From NCBI RefSeq assembly GCF_020097155.1, contig NZ_CP083691.1:1922001-1986000 (forward strand): a stretch of DNA of 64,000 nt, written 5' to 3'. The DNA is from Micrococcus porci. GTDB lineage: Bacteria > Actinomycetota > Actinomycetes > Actinomycetales > Micrococcaceae. Both the position numbers and the translations under genes were made by a program. Under the pieces are notes generated by a model. It was not told the origin of the DNA. It was given only the letters and a program-made list of their open reading frames with translations, and did no database searches. Position 1 is the first letter of the stretch; every line of letters begins with the position of its first letter. Shown piece after piece: positions 33,980-43,203 of this stretch.

Positions 33980-34648
33980 ATGGACGTCACCGAGACCGCC
34001 GAGAACCCCCCAGCCCCGCGCGCGCACCACGCGGCGCACGCCCTGCCCGAGGACCGCTCCCTCTCCTGGTACGCACGCCCGCTCGGCACCGCCTGGATGC
34101 TCCTGATCACCTCGATCGTGGCGGTCACGGCCACGATCATCATCATCGTGGAGCGCTCGATCCTCGCGGAGAACCCGAACTACAGGACCAGCTGCGACAT
34201 CAACCCCTGGCTCTCCTGCGGCACGGTGATGCAGTCCTGGCAGGCGCACACCTTCGGCTTCCCGAACACCTTCGTCGGCATCGTCGCGTTCCCGGTGCTC
34301 ATCACGGTGGCCGTGTCCCTGTTCGCCGGCGCCCGCTTCGCCCGCTGGTACTGGGTGCTGATGAACGTGGGGATCCTGGCCGGCTTCGCCTTCGCCGCGT
34401 GGCTCTGGTACTCGGCCGTGTACTCGATCGGCACCCTGTGCCTCTACTGCATGATCGTCTGGGCGATGGTCATCCTGCAGCTGGTGCTGGTCACCTCGCG
34501 CAACCTGCAGACCGGCGCCCTGCCCTCCTCCCCCGGTCTCGCGCGCCTGGCCCAGGACTTCGCCTGGCCCGTGATCGTGCTCCTCTACGCGCTGGTCTTC
34601 GCCTCCATCCTGCTGCAGCTCGGCCTGGGCGTGATCGGGATCCGCTGA
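33980..34648 (+). CDS. Vitamin K epoxide reductase (VKOR) family protein
   Basis: 222 residues with five hydrophobic segments. The redox pair TLCLYCMIVW (CxxC) lies in a late membrane segment and the outer-loop pair is TSCDINPWLSCGTVMQ; N-terminal residues 1-30 are polar and cytoplasmic. Bacterial VKOR proteins reoxidise DsbA-like partners and pass electrons to menaquinone, making periplasmic or extracytoplasmic disulfides. No Shine-Dalgarno sequence is present, in keeping with leaderless initiation. It lies beside ndk as in other Micrococcaceae; the 15.8-kb island separates it from rne. Confidence 0.9.
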   Translation: MDVTETAENPPAPRAHHAAHALPEDRSLSWYARPLGTAWMLLITSIVAVTATIIIIVERSILAENPNYRTSCDINPWLSCGTVMQSWQAHTFGFPNTFVGIVAFPVLITVAVSLFAGARFARWYWVLMNVGILAGFAFAAWLWYSAVYSIGTLCLYCMIVWAMVILQLVLVTSRNLQTGALPSSPGLARLAQDFAWPVIVLLYALVFASILLQLGLGVIGIR

Positions 34649-34663
34649 CCCTCTCCGACGCTC

Positions 34664-34709
34664 GACGACGACGGCCGCCCACCGATGCAGGTGGGCGGCC
34701 GTCGTCGTC
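34664..34709. terminator. Bidirectional terminator between VKOR and ndk
   Basis: A perfect 20-bp stem begins GACGACGACGGCCGCCCACC and closes GATGCA; it serves convergent genes from both sides. Confidence 0.9.
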
Positions 34710-34739
34710 CCGGGGCGTGCGCACCGGGGAGGGGAGGGT

Positions 34740-35162
34740 TCACGCGAACCAGATGGCGAGCTCGCGCTCGGCGGAGAGCGTGGAGTCGGAGCCGTGCACG
34801 AGGTTCTTCTGCACGCCCGCACCCCAGTCGCGGGCGTAGTCGCCGCGGATGGTGCCGGGGGCGGCCACCGTGGGGTCGGTGGCGCCGGCCAGGGAGCGGA
34901 AGCCCTCGATCACGCGGTCGCCGGCCAGGCGCAGCGCGACGACGGGACCGGAGCCCATGAACTCGAGGAGGGGTTCGTAGAACGGCTTGCCCTCGTGCTC
35001 CTCGTAGTGCGCGGCGAGCATCTCGCGGGTCGGGACCAGCATCTTCAGGTCGACGACCTCGTAGCCCTTGCGCTCGATGCGCGCGATGATCTCGCCGGTC
35101 AGGCGACGCTCCACACCGTCGGGCTTGACGAGGACGAGGGTCTCTTCGGGGTGATGGGTCAT
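34740..35162 (-). CDS. ndk: Nucleoside diphosphate kinase
   Basis: 140 residues from the ATG preceded by AGGAGC. Ndk equalises nucleoside triphosphate pools using a phosphohistidine. TLVLVKPDGVERRLTGEI, the lid, GPVVALRLAG and TIRGDYARDWGAGVQKNLVHGSDS (catalytic His in NLVHGSD) are all present. Length is normal. The longer frame from 35216 lacks support. Confidence 0.96.
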   Translation of the reverse strand: MTHHPEETLVLVKPDGVERRLTGEIIARIERKGYEVVDLKMLVPTREMLAAHYEEHEGKPFYEPLLEFMGSGPVVALRLAGDRVIEGFRSLAGATDPTVAAPGTIRGDYARDWGAGVQKNLVHGSDSTLSAERELAIWFA

Positions 35163-35276
35163 GGCGTGCTCCTGTTCGGGAAGGGGGGCGCGGCTCACGG
35201 GTGCCGTCGCATCCACCCTAGTTGCCGCCCCGGGCGCCGGGCCCGGGGCGGGAGGCGGCGGACGGCGTGGAGCCGC

Positions 35277-35795
35277 TCACGTCCGGGGGCCGGCCTCCTC
35301 GGGGTGGGAGGCCTCCCACGCGGCCTGGGCGCGGGCCCGGGCGGCGTTCTCCCGGTCGATCTGGTCGCCCTTGGTGATCGCGTACCACCAGGTCAGCGCG
35401 AACAGCGGGCCGATCACGAACATCGAGTACTCCCAGAACCCGGACGCGATCAGCACCGCCTGGATCGCCCAGCCGATCGCCACCCCCAGGGGCTTCCGGA
35501 CGAGGGCGCAGTCCAGGACGGCGACGGCGGCGAGGGCCGTGAACGCGACGGCCACCCACGGGGCGTGGTCGGCCCCGCGGTTGAGGCCGAACAGCGTCAT
35601 CCCGAGGAAGAAGAGCAGCACGGCCTCCAGGCACAGCACGGTGGAGGCGAACATCGCGCGCACCGACCGTGCGCGCTTCCGCTGCCCCGGCCGCCAGGCG
35701 CGCTGGGTCTTCGTCTCCCGTGCGGGGCGCCAGTCCTCGGCGCCGAAGCGCTCGTCGGCGGGGCGCCCGGGGCGCGGCTCGGTCGGTCCGCTCAT
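35277..35795 (-). CDS. DUF4233 membrane protein
   Basis: 172 residues with four hydrophobic segments between residues 47 and 145 (for example ASTVLCLEAVLLFFLGMTLFG) and polar ends. A DUF4233 gene between folC and ndk is usual in Actinobacteria. Its ATG overlaps the folC stop (ATGA). Function unknown. Confidence 0.82.
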   Translation of the reverse strand: MSGPTEPRPGRPADERFGAEDWRPARETKTQRAWRPGQRKRARSVRAMFASTVLCLEAVLLFFLGMTLFGLNRGADHAPWVAVAFTALAAVAVLDCALVRKPLGVAIGWAIQAVLIASGFWEYSMFVIGPLFALTWWYAITKGDQIDRENAARARAQAAWEASHPEEAGPRT

Positions 35796-37333
35796 CGGGT
35801 GTGCTCCTCTCGGTCGTCCAGCAGCTCCAGGACCTCGGGGTCCACGGCGTCCGCGTCGTCGTCCTCGAGGCCGACGGCCGCGAGCAGGTCCGCGGGGTCC
35901 ATGCCGCGGGCGGCCACGGTGACCGGCCCGGCGTGGGCCGGCGCGCCCAGCAGGGACCGGACCTCGGCGGCCAGGGTGATGGAGCCGAGCACGAGCACGC
36001 CGCCGGCGGTGCCGGAGGCCAGGGCGTCGGCGCTGGTCTCCACCGCCTCGGCCCGACCCACGGCCCACTCCAGCGCGTCCGGCACGGACTCGGTGATGAA
36101 GAGGTCGTCCTCGGGCCAGCCGGCGTCCACCGCGAGCGCGGCCAGGTCCCCGGCGGGGATGGCGCGCGGCGAGGCCGACTGGGTGAGCGCGACGTCCGAG
36201 ATGAGGTCGCCGAACTCGCGGTGGAGGACCTCGAGCATGGTGCGGGCGTCCTTCTCCTGCAGCACGCCGACCACCAGGGCCAGGCGGGTGAAGGAGAAGA
36301 CCTCCTGCACGGCCCGGGCGGTGACGGCGACGCCGTCGGGGTTGTGGGCGGCGTCCACGACGACGGTGGGCGCGGTGCGCAGCACCTCGAGCCGGCCGGG
36401 CGAGGTGACCTGGGCCAGGCCCTCGCGGAGCAGCTCGACGTCCAGGGGGCGCTGACCGCCGCCGAGGAACGCCTCCAGGGCGGCGACGGCGACGGCGAGG
36501 TTCTCCGCCTGGTGCGCCCCGTGCAGGGGCAGGAACAGCTCGCGGTACTCGTCGGCGAGGCCGCGCACGTCCACCTGCTGGCCGCCGACGGCGAGCCGGC
36601 GCTCCAGCACGCCGAACTCGACGCCCTCGAAGCGGAACGGCACGTCGGCGGCGCGGGCGGCCTCGAGGAGGACCTGGGCGGCGTCGGCGTCCTGGGCGGC
36701 GGAGACCAGGAAGCCGCCCGGCTTGATGATCCCGGCCTTCTCCTCGGCGATCTCCGCCTCGGTGTCGCCGAGCAGGTCGGTGTGGTCGAGGGAGATGGGG
36801 GTGACCACGGAGACCGCGCCGTCGGCGACGTTGGTGGCGTCCGTGATCCCGCCCAGGCCCACCTCGAGGACGACGACCTCGACGGGGGCGTCCGCGAACA
36901 CCGCGAAGCCGAGCACGGTGACGGCCTCGAAGTACGTCAGGCGGGGTTCGCCGGCGGCCTCCAACTCGGCGTCGACCGTGTGGACCATGGGGAGGATCTC
37001 GCCCCAGACGCGCACGAAGTCCTCGTCGGCCACGGGCTCGCCGTCCACGCTGATGCGCTCGGTGACGCGCTCCAGGTGGGGCGAGGTGTAGCGGCCGGTG
37101 CGCAGGCCGTAGGCCCGCAGCACCGCCTCGATCATCCGGGCCGTCGACGTCTTGCCGTTGGTGCCGGTCAGGTGGATCACCGGCGCGGCGTGCTGGGGGT
37201 CACCCAGCAGGGCGAGCACCCGGCGCACCGGGTCCAGGCGCGGCTCCATGCGGTGCTCGGGGGCCCGGGCGAGCAGGTCCGCGTAGACCTCCTCGACCGT
37301 GCCGGGCACGCGGCCCTCGGCGGGGGCGCTCAT
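35792..37333 (-). CDS. folC: Folylpolyglutamate/dihydrofolate synthase
   Basis: 513 residues. FolC adds glutamate to dihydropteroate or tetrahydrofolate. [21 protein letters not shown] is the P-loop, [18 protein letters not shown] the folate motif, and [34 protein letters not shown] and [10 protein letters not shown] complete the Mur-ligase-like pattern. It is longer than E. coli FolC because of a C-terminal extension of some 50 residues that is acidic. The start overlaps the ileS stop (ATGA). Confidence 0.93.
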   Translation of the reverse strand: MSAPAEGRVPGTVEEVYADLLARAPEHRMEPRLDPVRRVLALLGDPQHAAPVIHLTGTNGKTSTARMIEAVLRAYGLRTGRYTSPHLERVTERISVDGEPVADEDFVRVWGEILPMVHTVDAELEAAGEPRLTYFEAVTVLGFAVFADAPVEVVVLEVGLGGITDATNVADGAVSVVTPISLDHTDLLGDTEAEIAEEKAGIIKPGGFLVSAAQDADAAQVLLEAARAADVPFRFEGVEFGVLERRLAVGGQQVDVRGLADEYRELFLPLHGAHQAENLAVAVAALEAFLGGGQRPLDVELLREGLAQVTSPGRLEVLRTAPTVVVDAAHNPDGVAVTARAVQEVFSFTRLALVVGVLQEKDARTMLEVLHREFGDLISDVALTQSASPRAIPAGDLAALAVDAGWPEDDLFITESVPDALEWAVGRAEAVETSADALASGTAGGVLVLGSITLAAEVRSLLGAPAHAGPVTVAARGMDPADLLAAVGLEDDDADAVDPEVLELLDDREEHTR

Positions 37334-40300
37334 GCCTGGGCCTTCGCGACGGCGACGGCCACGGTCTTCATGGCGTCGTCGGCGGGGTCCCTACGCGGGT
37401 CCGCGGCGCCGGAGTCCACGAGGTCCAGCTCGACGGTGAGGGTCTCCTGCGCCACCAGATCGCGATGGGACTCGAGCGCGGCGACCACGGGCGCCGGGCC
37501 CTCGATGCGGGTGCGCACCCGGTCCGCGACGTCCAGGCCGGCGTCCTTGCGGGCGGCCTGCACCGCGCGGATGACGTCGCGCGCGACGCCCTCGGCGGCC
37601 AGCTCTGCGGAGACCGCGGTCTCCAGGACCAGGAACCCTCCGCCGGGGAGCACGCCCACGGCGGTGCCCTCCGGGGCACCGGTCGAGACGGTGCGCAGCT
37701 CGTAGAGCTCGGGCGCCAGCGTCACCACGGCGCCGTCGGCGAGGGTCACGTCCAGGCCCTGCTCCCCCTCGGCGTAGGCGCCGGCGTCGACCGCCTTCTT
37801 GATCAGCGGGACCTGCCTGCCGAAGTGCTTGCCCAGCTCGCGGAAGTTGAGCTTCAGCTCGGTGCCGATGCCGTACCGGGAGATGGCCTCCTCGGAGAGC
37901 TCGGTGAGGCGCACCTCCTTGAGGTTGAGCTCGTCCGCCACGATCCGCGTGAACGTGCCCTCCAGCGCGGCCGCGTCCGGCACGACGACGGACATCGCCG
38001 CCAGCGGCAGGCGCACGCGGCGCTTGGCCCCCTTGCGCAGGGCCGAGCCCGCCGAGGTGATGGACCGCACCAGGTCCATGCGGGCCACCAGGGCGTCGGC
38101 CTCCGGGCCGTGCGGGAACAGGTCCGCGTCGGGGTAGTCGGTCAGGTGCACGGAGCGCCCTCCGGTGAGGCCGCGCCAGATCTCCTCGGCCACCAGCGGC
38201 AGCAGCGGGGCCGCGGCACGGGTGAACGCCTCCAGCACCGTGGAGAGCACGTCCATGGCGGCCGTGTCCTCGGCGAAGAAGCGCTCGCGGGAGCGGCGGA
38301 TGTACCAGTTGGTCAGGGTGTCCATGAAGGCCCGCAGCGCGTCGGCGGCGTCGGAGACCTCGTAGGCGTCCAGGGCGGCCTTGACCTGACGGAGCATGGT
38401 GCCGCAGGCGGCGAGCACGTACTGGTCCAGCGGGTCCTCCGCGGTGTGCCGCTCGGACGCGCGGTACCCCTCCGGGCGCGCGCCGCCGTCGTGCGCGGTG
38501 TTGGCGTACAGCGTGAAGAAGTGCCACGCGTTCCACAGCGGCAGGATGACCTGGCGGGTGGCCTCGCGGATGCCCTCCTCCGTGACGATCAGGTTGCCGC
38601 CGCGCAGGATCGGGGAGGCCATGAGGAACCAGCGCATGGCGTCGGAGCCGTCGCGGTCGAGGACCTCGGTGACGTCCGGGTAGTTCCGCAGGGACTTGGA
38701 CATCTTCTGCCCGTCCGAGCCCAGCACGATGCCGTGGGAGATCACGTGGGAGAACGCCGGCCGGTCGAACAGGGCGGTGGCCAGGATGTGCATCGTGTAG
38801 AACCAGCCGCGCGTCTGCCCGATGTACTCCACGATGAAGTCCGCCGGGTTGTGCGTGGGGAACCAGTCGGCGCGCTCGAACGGGTAGTGCACCTGGGCAT
38901 AGGGCATGGAGCCGGAGTCGAACCAGACGTCCAGGACGTCCTCGACGCGGCGCATGGTGGCGCCGGCCGCCGCGGCCTCCGGGTCCGGGTGCGGGCGGGT
39001 GAGGTCGTCGATCCACGGGCGGTGCAGGTCCACCTCGCCGTCGGCGTTGCGGGGCAGGCGGCCGAACGCCTCCTCCAGCTCGGCCAGGGACCCGTAGACC
39101 TCCTGGAGCGGGTAGTCCGGGTGGTCGGACTCCCACACGGGGATCGGGGAGCCCCAGTAGCGGTTGCGGGAGATCGACCAGTCGCGGGCGTTGGCCACCC
39201 ACGTGCCGAACTGGCCGTGCTTGACGTTGCCCGGGATCCAGGTGATGTCCTCGTTCAGCTCCAGCATGCGGTCCTTGACCTTCGTCACGGACACGTACCA
39301 GGAGGTGATGGCCCGGTAGATCAGGGGCGTGCGGCAACGCCAGCAGTGCGGGTAGGAGTGCTCGTAGGAGGCCTCGCGGGCGATCCGGCCGAGGGCGCGC
39401 AGGGCGCGGATGATGGTGCGGTTGGCCTCGAAGACCTGGACGCCGGCGATGTCCTTCAGGTCGCCGCGCCCCTGGCCCTCGCGGGCGAACAGCGGCAGGA
39501 AGCGGGCGCCCTCGTCCACGGAGAGCAGCACCGGGATGCCGTTGGCCTCGCAGACGCGCTGGTCGTCCTCGCCGTAGGCCGGGGCCTGGTGGACCACGCC
39601 GGTGCCGTCGTCGGTGGACACGTAGTCGTCCACGAGGATGCGGTGCACCCCGTCCAGGGTGAGCGTGCGGGCGCCGACCGGGAACGTCTCCCCCGCGTGC
39701 GCCTCGAACACGTCCGTGAACAGGGGTTCGTAGCGCAGGCCGCCCAGTCGGGCTCCCAGCACGGTGCGCTCGACGGCGGCGCGGGCCGCGTCGGCGTCGG
39801 CGTAGCCGAGCTCCTTGGCGTGCGCGCCCACCAGGTCCACGGCCAACAGGAAGCGCTCGGCGGCGGCCACCGTGGCGCCCTCCGGGCCGGCCGGCACCAC
39901 GGCGTACTCGATCTCCGGGCCGACGGCGAGGGCCGCGTTGGTCGGCAGCGTCCACGGCGTGGTGGTCCAAGCCAGGACGTGCACGCCGGCGAGCTCGTCC
40001 GCGAGCGCGGCGTCCGCACCGCCGGCCGGGACCAGGGCGGCGTCGTCGGGCAGGCCAAGGATCGGGAAGGACACCGTGACGGAGGGGTCCTGGCGCATCT
40101 TGTAGACGTCGTCGTCCATGCGCAGCTCATGGTTGGACAGCGGAGTCTCGTCGTGCCAGCAGTAGGGCAGCACGCGGAAGCCGCGGTAGGTCAGGCCCTT
40201 GCGGTGGAGCTCGGAGAACGCCCAGATCACGGACTCCATGAAGTCCGGGGTGAGGGTCTTGTAGTCGTTGTCGAAGTCCACCCAGCGGGCCTGGCGGGTG

Positions 40301-40746
40301 ACGTAGCGCCTCCACTCCTCGGTGTACTTCAGCACGGAGGAGCGGCAGGCGTCGTTGAACCGGTCGATGCCCATGGCCTCGATCTCGGACTTGTCCGTCA
40401 TGCCCAGCTGCTTCATGGCTTCGAGCTCGGCGGGGAGGCCGTGGGTGTCCCAGCCGAAGCGGCGCTCCACGCGGCGGCCCTGCTGCGTCTGGTAGCGGGC
40501 CACGAGGTCCTTGACGTACCCGGTGAGCAGGTGGCCGTAGTGCGGCAGGCCGTTGGCGAAGGGCGGGCCGTCGTAGAAGACGAACTCGTTCTGGCTGCCG
40601 TCCTCGTTCACCGCGGGACGGGCGTCGATGGAGGCCTGGAAGGTGCCGTCCTCGTCCCAGTAGCGCAGGATGCGCTGCTCGATCTCCGGCAGCAGCGGGG
40701 AGGCGGGCGTGGCGCCGGCGGGGTCGGTGGAGGCGAGGGGGTACAC
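37330..40746 (-). CDS. ileS: Isoleucine-tRNA ligase
   Basis: 1138 residues, GTG start after GAAGGA. Class I signature PHYGH (HIGH) is at about 68-72, the CP1 editing domain occupies about 200-400, and KMSKS is in [22 protein letters not shown] forms a metal-binding pair. It is longer than E. coli IleS and resembles the type found in high-GC actinobacteria, which is closer to the eukaryotic-like branch; that branch is sometimes mupirocin tolerant, which I cannot judge here. A T-box upstream controls it by uncharged tRNA-Ile. Confidence 0.96.
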   Translation of the reverse strand: MYPLASTDPAGATPASPLLPEIEQRILRYWDEDGTFQASIDARPAVNEDGSQNEFVFYDGPPFANGLPHYGHLLTGYVKDLVARYQTQQGRRVERRFGWDTHGLPAELEAMKQLGMTDKSEIEAMGIDRFNDACRSSVLKYTEEWRRYVTRQARWVDFDNDYKTLTPDFMESVIWAFSELHRKGLTYRGFRVLPYCWHDETPLSNHELRMDDDVYKMRQDPSVTVSFPILGLPDDAALVPAGGADAALADELAGVHVLAWTTTPWTLPTNAALAVGPEIEYAVVPAGPEGATVAAAERFLLAVDLVGAHAKELGYADADAARAAVERTVLGARLGGLRYEPLFTDVFEAHAGETFPVGARTLTLDGVHRILVDDYVSTDDGTGVVHQAPAYGEDDQRVCEANGIPVLLSVDEGARFLPLFAREGQGRGDLKDIAGVQVFEANRTIIRALRALGRIAREASYEHSYPHCWRCRTPLIYRAITSWYVSVTKVKDRMLELNEDITWIPGNVKHGQFGTWVANARDWSISRNRYWGSPIPVWESDHPDYPLQEVYGSLAELEEAFGRLPRNADGEVDLHRPWIDDLTRPHPDPEAAAAGATMRRVEDVLDVWFDSGSMPYAQVHYPFERADWFPTHNPADFIVEYIGQTRGWFYTMHILATALFDRPAFSHVISHGIVLGSDGQKMSKSLRNYPDVTEVLDRDGSDAMRWFLMASPILRGGNLIVTEEGIREATRQVILPLWNAWHFFTLYANTAHDGGARPEGYRASERHTAEDPLDQYVLAACGTMLRQVKAALDAYEVSDAADALRAFMDTLTNWYIRRSRERFFAEDTAAMDVLSTVLEAFTRAAAPLLPLVAEEIWRGLTGGRSVHLTDYPDADLFPHGPEADALVARMDLVRSITSAGSALRKGAKRRVRLPLAAMSVVVPDAAALEGTFTRIVADELNLKEVRLTELSEEAISRYGIGTELKLNFRELGKHFGRQVPLIKKAVDAGAYAEGEQGLDVTLADGAVVTLAPELYELRTVSTGAPEGTAVGVLPGGGFLVLETAVSAELAAEGVARDVIRAVQAARKDAGLDVADRVRTRIEGPAPVVAALESHRDLVAQETLTVELDLVDSGAADPRRDPADDAMKTVAVAVAKAQA

Positions 40747-40779
40747 GGCGGTCCTTCACGGGTCGGGGGTGCGGTCCGT

Positions 40780-40950
40780 GCGAGGACGCTCGTCGCGGCT
40801 CCGGGGAGCCGGGCGGGCGCGGTACCACCTCGCTTGCCGGGCGCGCGGCCCGACCTCTTCGTGACGGCTGTGACGGGCCTGCCCGTCCGGGTCTACTGGG
40901 GTCCGCGGGAGGGCCTGTTCTTCCGGAGGCTCGCCGGTGATGGCCGGGTC
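40780..40950 (-). promoter_or_regulatory. T-box riboswitch of ileS
   Basis: The T-box core AGGTGGTACCGCG is at 40818-40830 on the minus strand. About 110 nt upstream a compact Stem I can be drawn: GGCC, specifier ATC (40939-40941, an Ile codon), ACCGG, loop, CCGG, then GGCC. Ultrashort Stem I with translational control is known for actinobacterial ileS leaders; no terminator follows, and the ribosome-binding site is about 70 nt downstream of the core. Confidence 0.85.
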
Positions 40951-40980
40951 GACGCCTGTGGGCGCCAGTCTAGACGACGC

Positions 40981-41012
40981 ACGCGGCGGCGCCGAAGGGG
41001 GCGCCGCCGCGT
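40981..41012 (-). terminator. Terminator after the TIGR03085-like gene
   Basis: A 13-bp stem ACGCGGCGGCGCC with its complement, loop GAAGGG, lies 38 nt beyond the stop and before the ileS leader. Confidence 0.7.
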
Positions 41013-41050
41013 GACGGTGCTGGCCGGCCGAGCCGACCGCGAACCCGGGG

Positions 41051-41686
41051 TCAGATCCCGCCGCGGACGACGGCGGCGTGGTCGCCGTCGAGGTCCACGT
41101 GGACGGCGTCGCGGCCCGAGGCCCAGAACAGGAGCTCGCCGACGGGGCCGCTGACGGTCACGGGGGCCTTCACGGCAACGGCCTCGCGGGCCACCGTGAT
41201 GGGGGCGCGGCCGGGAGCCTGGAGGACGACCGGAGCGGCGGACTTGCGCAGCAGCAGCGGGGCCATGCGGCGCAGCGAGCGGTAGAGGGCGTCCTCCTCG
41301 GAGGGCGTGAAGTCGCGGGGCGCGGGCGTCACGCCGCCGGCCACGGCCTCGCCGCGGCGGACGTCCTCGAGGTGGATGAAGTGCTCGGCGGCGTTGACGT
41401 GCCTGTCCGCCACACGCATCGGATTCAGCGAGGCGGGGCCCTGGGACCACTCGCCGACAACGTCGACGTACTCGCGGCGCTTGGTGTGGGCGGTCAGGCG
41501 GTCGAGGTGGCCGGCGAGCGGCTTGACGAACATGGAGGCCATGGCGTCCGGGCGGTTCTCACGAAGCCACAGGTGGGCGGCGAGGTCCCGGGTGCTCCAG
41601 CCCTCGCAGAGGGTCGGGGCGTGGGGGCCCTTCTCGAGCAGGAGGTCAGCGAGGCGGGCGCGTTCGGCTGCGGCGAAGGTGGTCAT
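41051..41686 (-). CDS. Maleylpyruvate isomerase/DinB-like protein (TIGR03085 type)
   Basis: 211 residues. TLCEGWSTRDLAAHLWLRENRPDAM and HVNAAEHFIHLEDVRRG contain the spaced histidines of the DinB/maleylpyruvate isomerase four-helix fold (His in AAHL, EHFIHLED), which bind a metal; family members in actinobacteria are often mycothiol-linked. The C-terminal half is an SCP-like domain (VAVKAPVTVSGPVGELLFWASGR). The substrate is unknown. Single gene bounded by a terminator. Confidence 0.75.
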   Translation of the reverse strand: MTTFAAAERARLADLLLEKGPHAPTLCEGWSTRDLAAHLWLRENRPDAMASMFVKPLAGHLDRLTAHTKRREYVDVVGEWSQGPASLNPMRVADRHVNAAEHFIHLEDVRRGEAVAGGVTPAPRDFTPSEEDALYRSLRRMAPLLLRKSAAPVVLQAPGRAPITVAREAVAVKAPVTVSGPVGELLFWASGRDAVHVDLDGDHAAVVRGGI

Positions 41687-41766
41687 GGGCACCACGGTAG
41701 GGAGCGGGCCGCGGCGCGGGCGAGGGGTGGACCGCGCCCGGCCTCGCATCCACCCGACGGGAGGGC

Positions 41767-43203
41767 TCAGCCTCCGGCGCCGAGGAGGATGCTCTTCCGG
41801 GAGATGCGGGTCATCTCCTCCCGGTCCACGACCTTCACCCGCTCCCGCGCCACCGGCCCGGCCTCCGTCGCCTGCGCGCCCAAGGACTTCTCATGGTCAT
41901 CCAGAGCATGCCAACCAGCCCACGTGGTGTACGGGACCTCACGGGACTCCAGCAGCTCGATCACGGACTCTTCCGACGGCTCCTGAGCCCGCCACAGCCC
42001 CGGCTCGTCCTCGATCAGATGCGTGATCGTCTCCAAGGAGTCACCCTTGGTGTGCCCGATCAACCCCACCGGACCCCGCTTGATCCACCCCGAGGCATAC
42101 AGCCCCGGCACCGGGGCACCGTCCGCGTCGAGCACCCGGCCCTCCGCGTTCGGGATCACCCCGCGCACCTCATCGAACTCCACCCCCTCCACCGGAGACC
42201 CGAAGTACCCCACCGCCCGGTACACCGCCTGCACCGGATAGTCCACGGTCTCCCCCGTCGGACGGACCCCACCGGAACCGTCCAACTCCATCCGGCGCAT
42301 CCGCAGACCATCCACCCGGCCGTCCCCGTCCTCGTCCAGGAACTGCTCCGGGGCCTGCAGGAAATGCAGGTGCAGCCGACGCGAGGCGCTCTGCTGACGG
42401 TCCTCCTGCTCCATGAGCCAGTTCGTCAGCGTCCCCACCATGGTGCGGACCTGGTTGTTCTCCTCGATGGCCTGCTCCGAGGCCTCATCGAAGTCGAAGT
42501 CCTCCTCGTACAGCACGATGTCCACATCCCGGGAATGCGCCAGCTCCCGCAGCTCCAACGGGGTGAACTTCACCTGCGCCGGCCCGCGCCGACCGAACAC
42601 GTGCACGTCTGTGACCGGGGAGGCGGCCAGGTCCCGGTACACGTTGTCCGGGATCTCGGTGGGCAGCAGGTCCTCGGCATGCTTGGACAGGATCCGGGCC
42701 ACATCCAGGGCCACGTTCCCGTTGCCGATCACCGCCACCTGGGTGGCCTCCAACGGCCAGTGCCGCGGCACATCCGGGTGCCCGTCATACCAGGCGGCGA
42801 AGTCCGCGCCACCGAACGAGCCGGCCAATTCCACCCCCGGCACGTCCAGGGCCGCGTCCCGCACCGCCCCGGTGGAGAACACGATCGCGTCATAGTGCCG
42901 ACGCAGATCCGCCAGGCTCAGATCCGTGCCGTAGTCCACATTCCCCAGGAAACGGATGTCCCCGCGGTCCATGACCTTGTGCAGCGCGTTCACGATGCCC
43001 TTGATACGCGGATGGTCCGGGGCCACCCCGTAACGGATCAGGCCGAACGGGGCCGGGTACCGGTCGAACAGGTCGATGCTGACCCGGAAGTCCCGCTCCT
43101 CCTTGGTCAGGATGTCCGCCGTGTACACCCCGGCGGGCCCGGCACCGATGATGGCGATGCGCAACGGGCGGTCGGGCCTCGAGGACGAGGGGGTCGGGGT
43201 CAT
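41767..43203 (-). CDS. fprA: Ferredoxin/flavodoxin-NADP reductase (FprA type)
   Basis: 478 residues. RIAIIGAGPAGVYTADIL is the FAD site, APFGLIRYGVAPDHPRIKGI the family signature, and VAVIGNGNVALDVARIL the NADP site. It moves electrons between NADPH and ferredoxin. As the last gene of the sir operon (ATGA overlap with cysG), it probably feeds a ferredoxin for the ferredoxin-type Sir. AAGGAG precedes the ATG. Codon choice differs from its neighbours: many GGG, TTG, CGT, CAT and GAT codons, a sign of replacement by foreign DNA. Confidence 0.9.
   Translation of the reverse strand: MTPTPSSSRPDRPLRIAIIGAGPAGVYTADILTKEERDFRVSIDLFDRYPAPFGLIRYGVAPDHPRIKGIVNALHKVMDRGDIRFLGNVDYGTDLSLADLRRHYDAIVFSTGAVRDAALDVPGVELAGSFGGADFAAWYDGHPDVPRHWPLEATQVAVIGNGNVALDVARILSKHAEDLLPTEIPDNVYRDLAASPVTDVHVFGRRGPAQVKFTPLELRELAHSRDVDIVLYEEDFDFDEASEQAIEENNQVRTMVGTLTNWLMEQEDRQQSASRRLHLHFLQAPEQFLDEDGDGRVDGLRMRRMELDGSGGVRPTGETVDYPVQAVYRAVGYFGSPVEGVEFDEVRGVIPNAEGRVLDADGAPVPGLYASGWIKRGPVGLIGHTKGDSLETITHLIEDEPGLWRAQEPSEESVIELLESREVPYTTWAGWHALDDHEKSLGAQATEAGPVARERVKVVDREEMTRISRKSILLGAGG

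Noticed and set aside
37465..41154. A 1229-residue plus-strand open frame
   Set aside because: Antisense to ileS, whose HIGH and KMSKS motifs and T-box fix the real strand.
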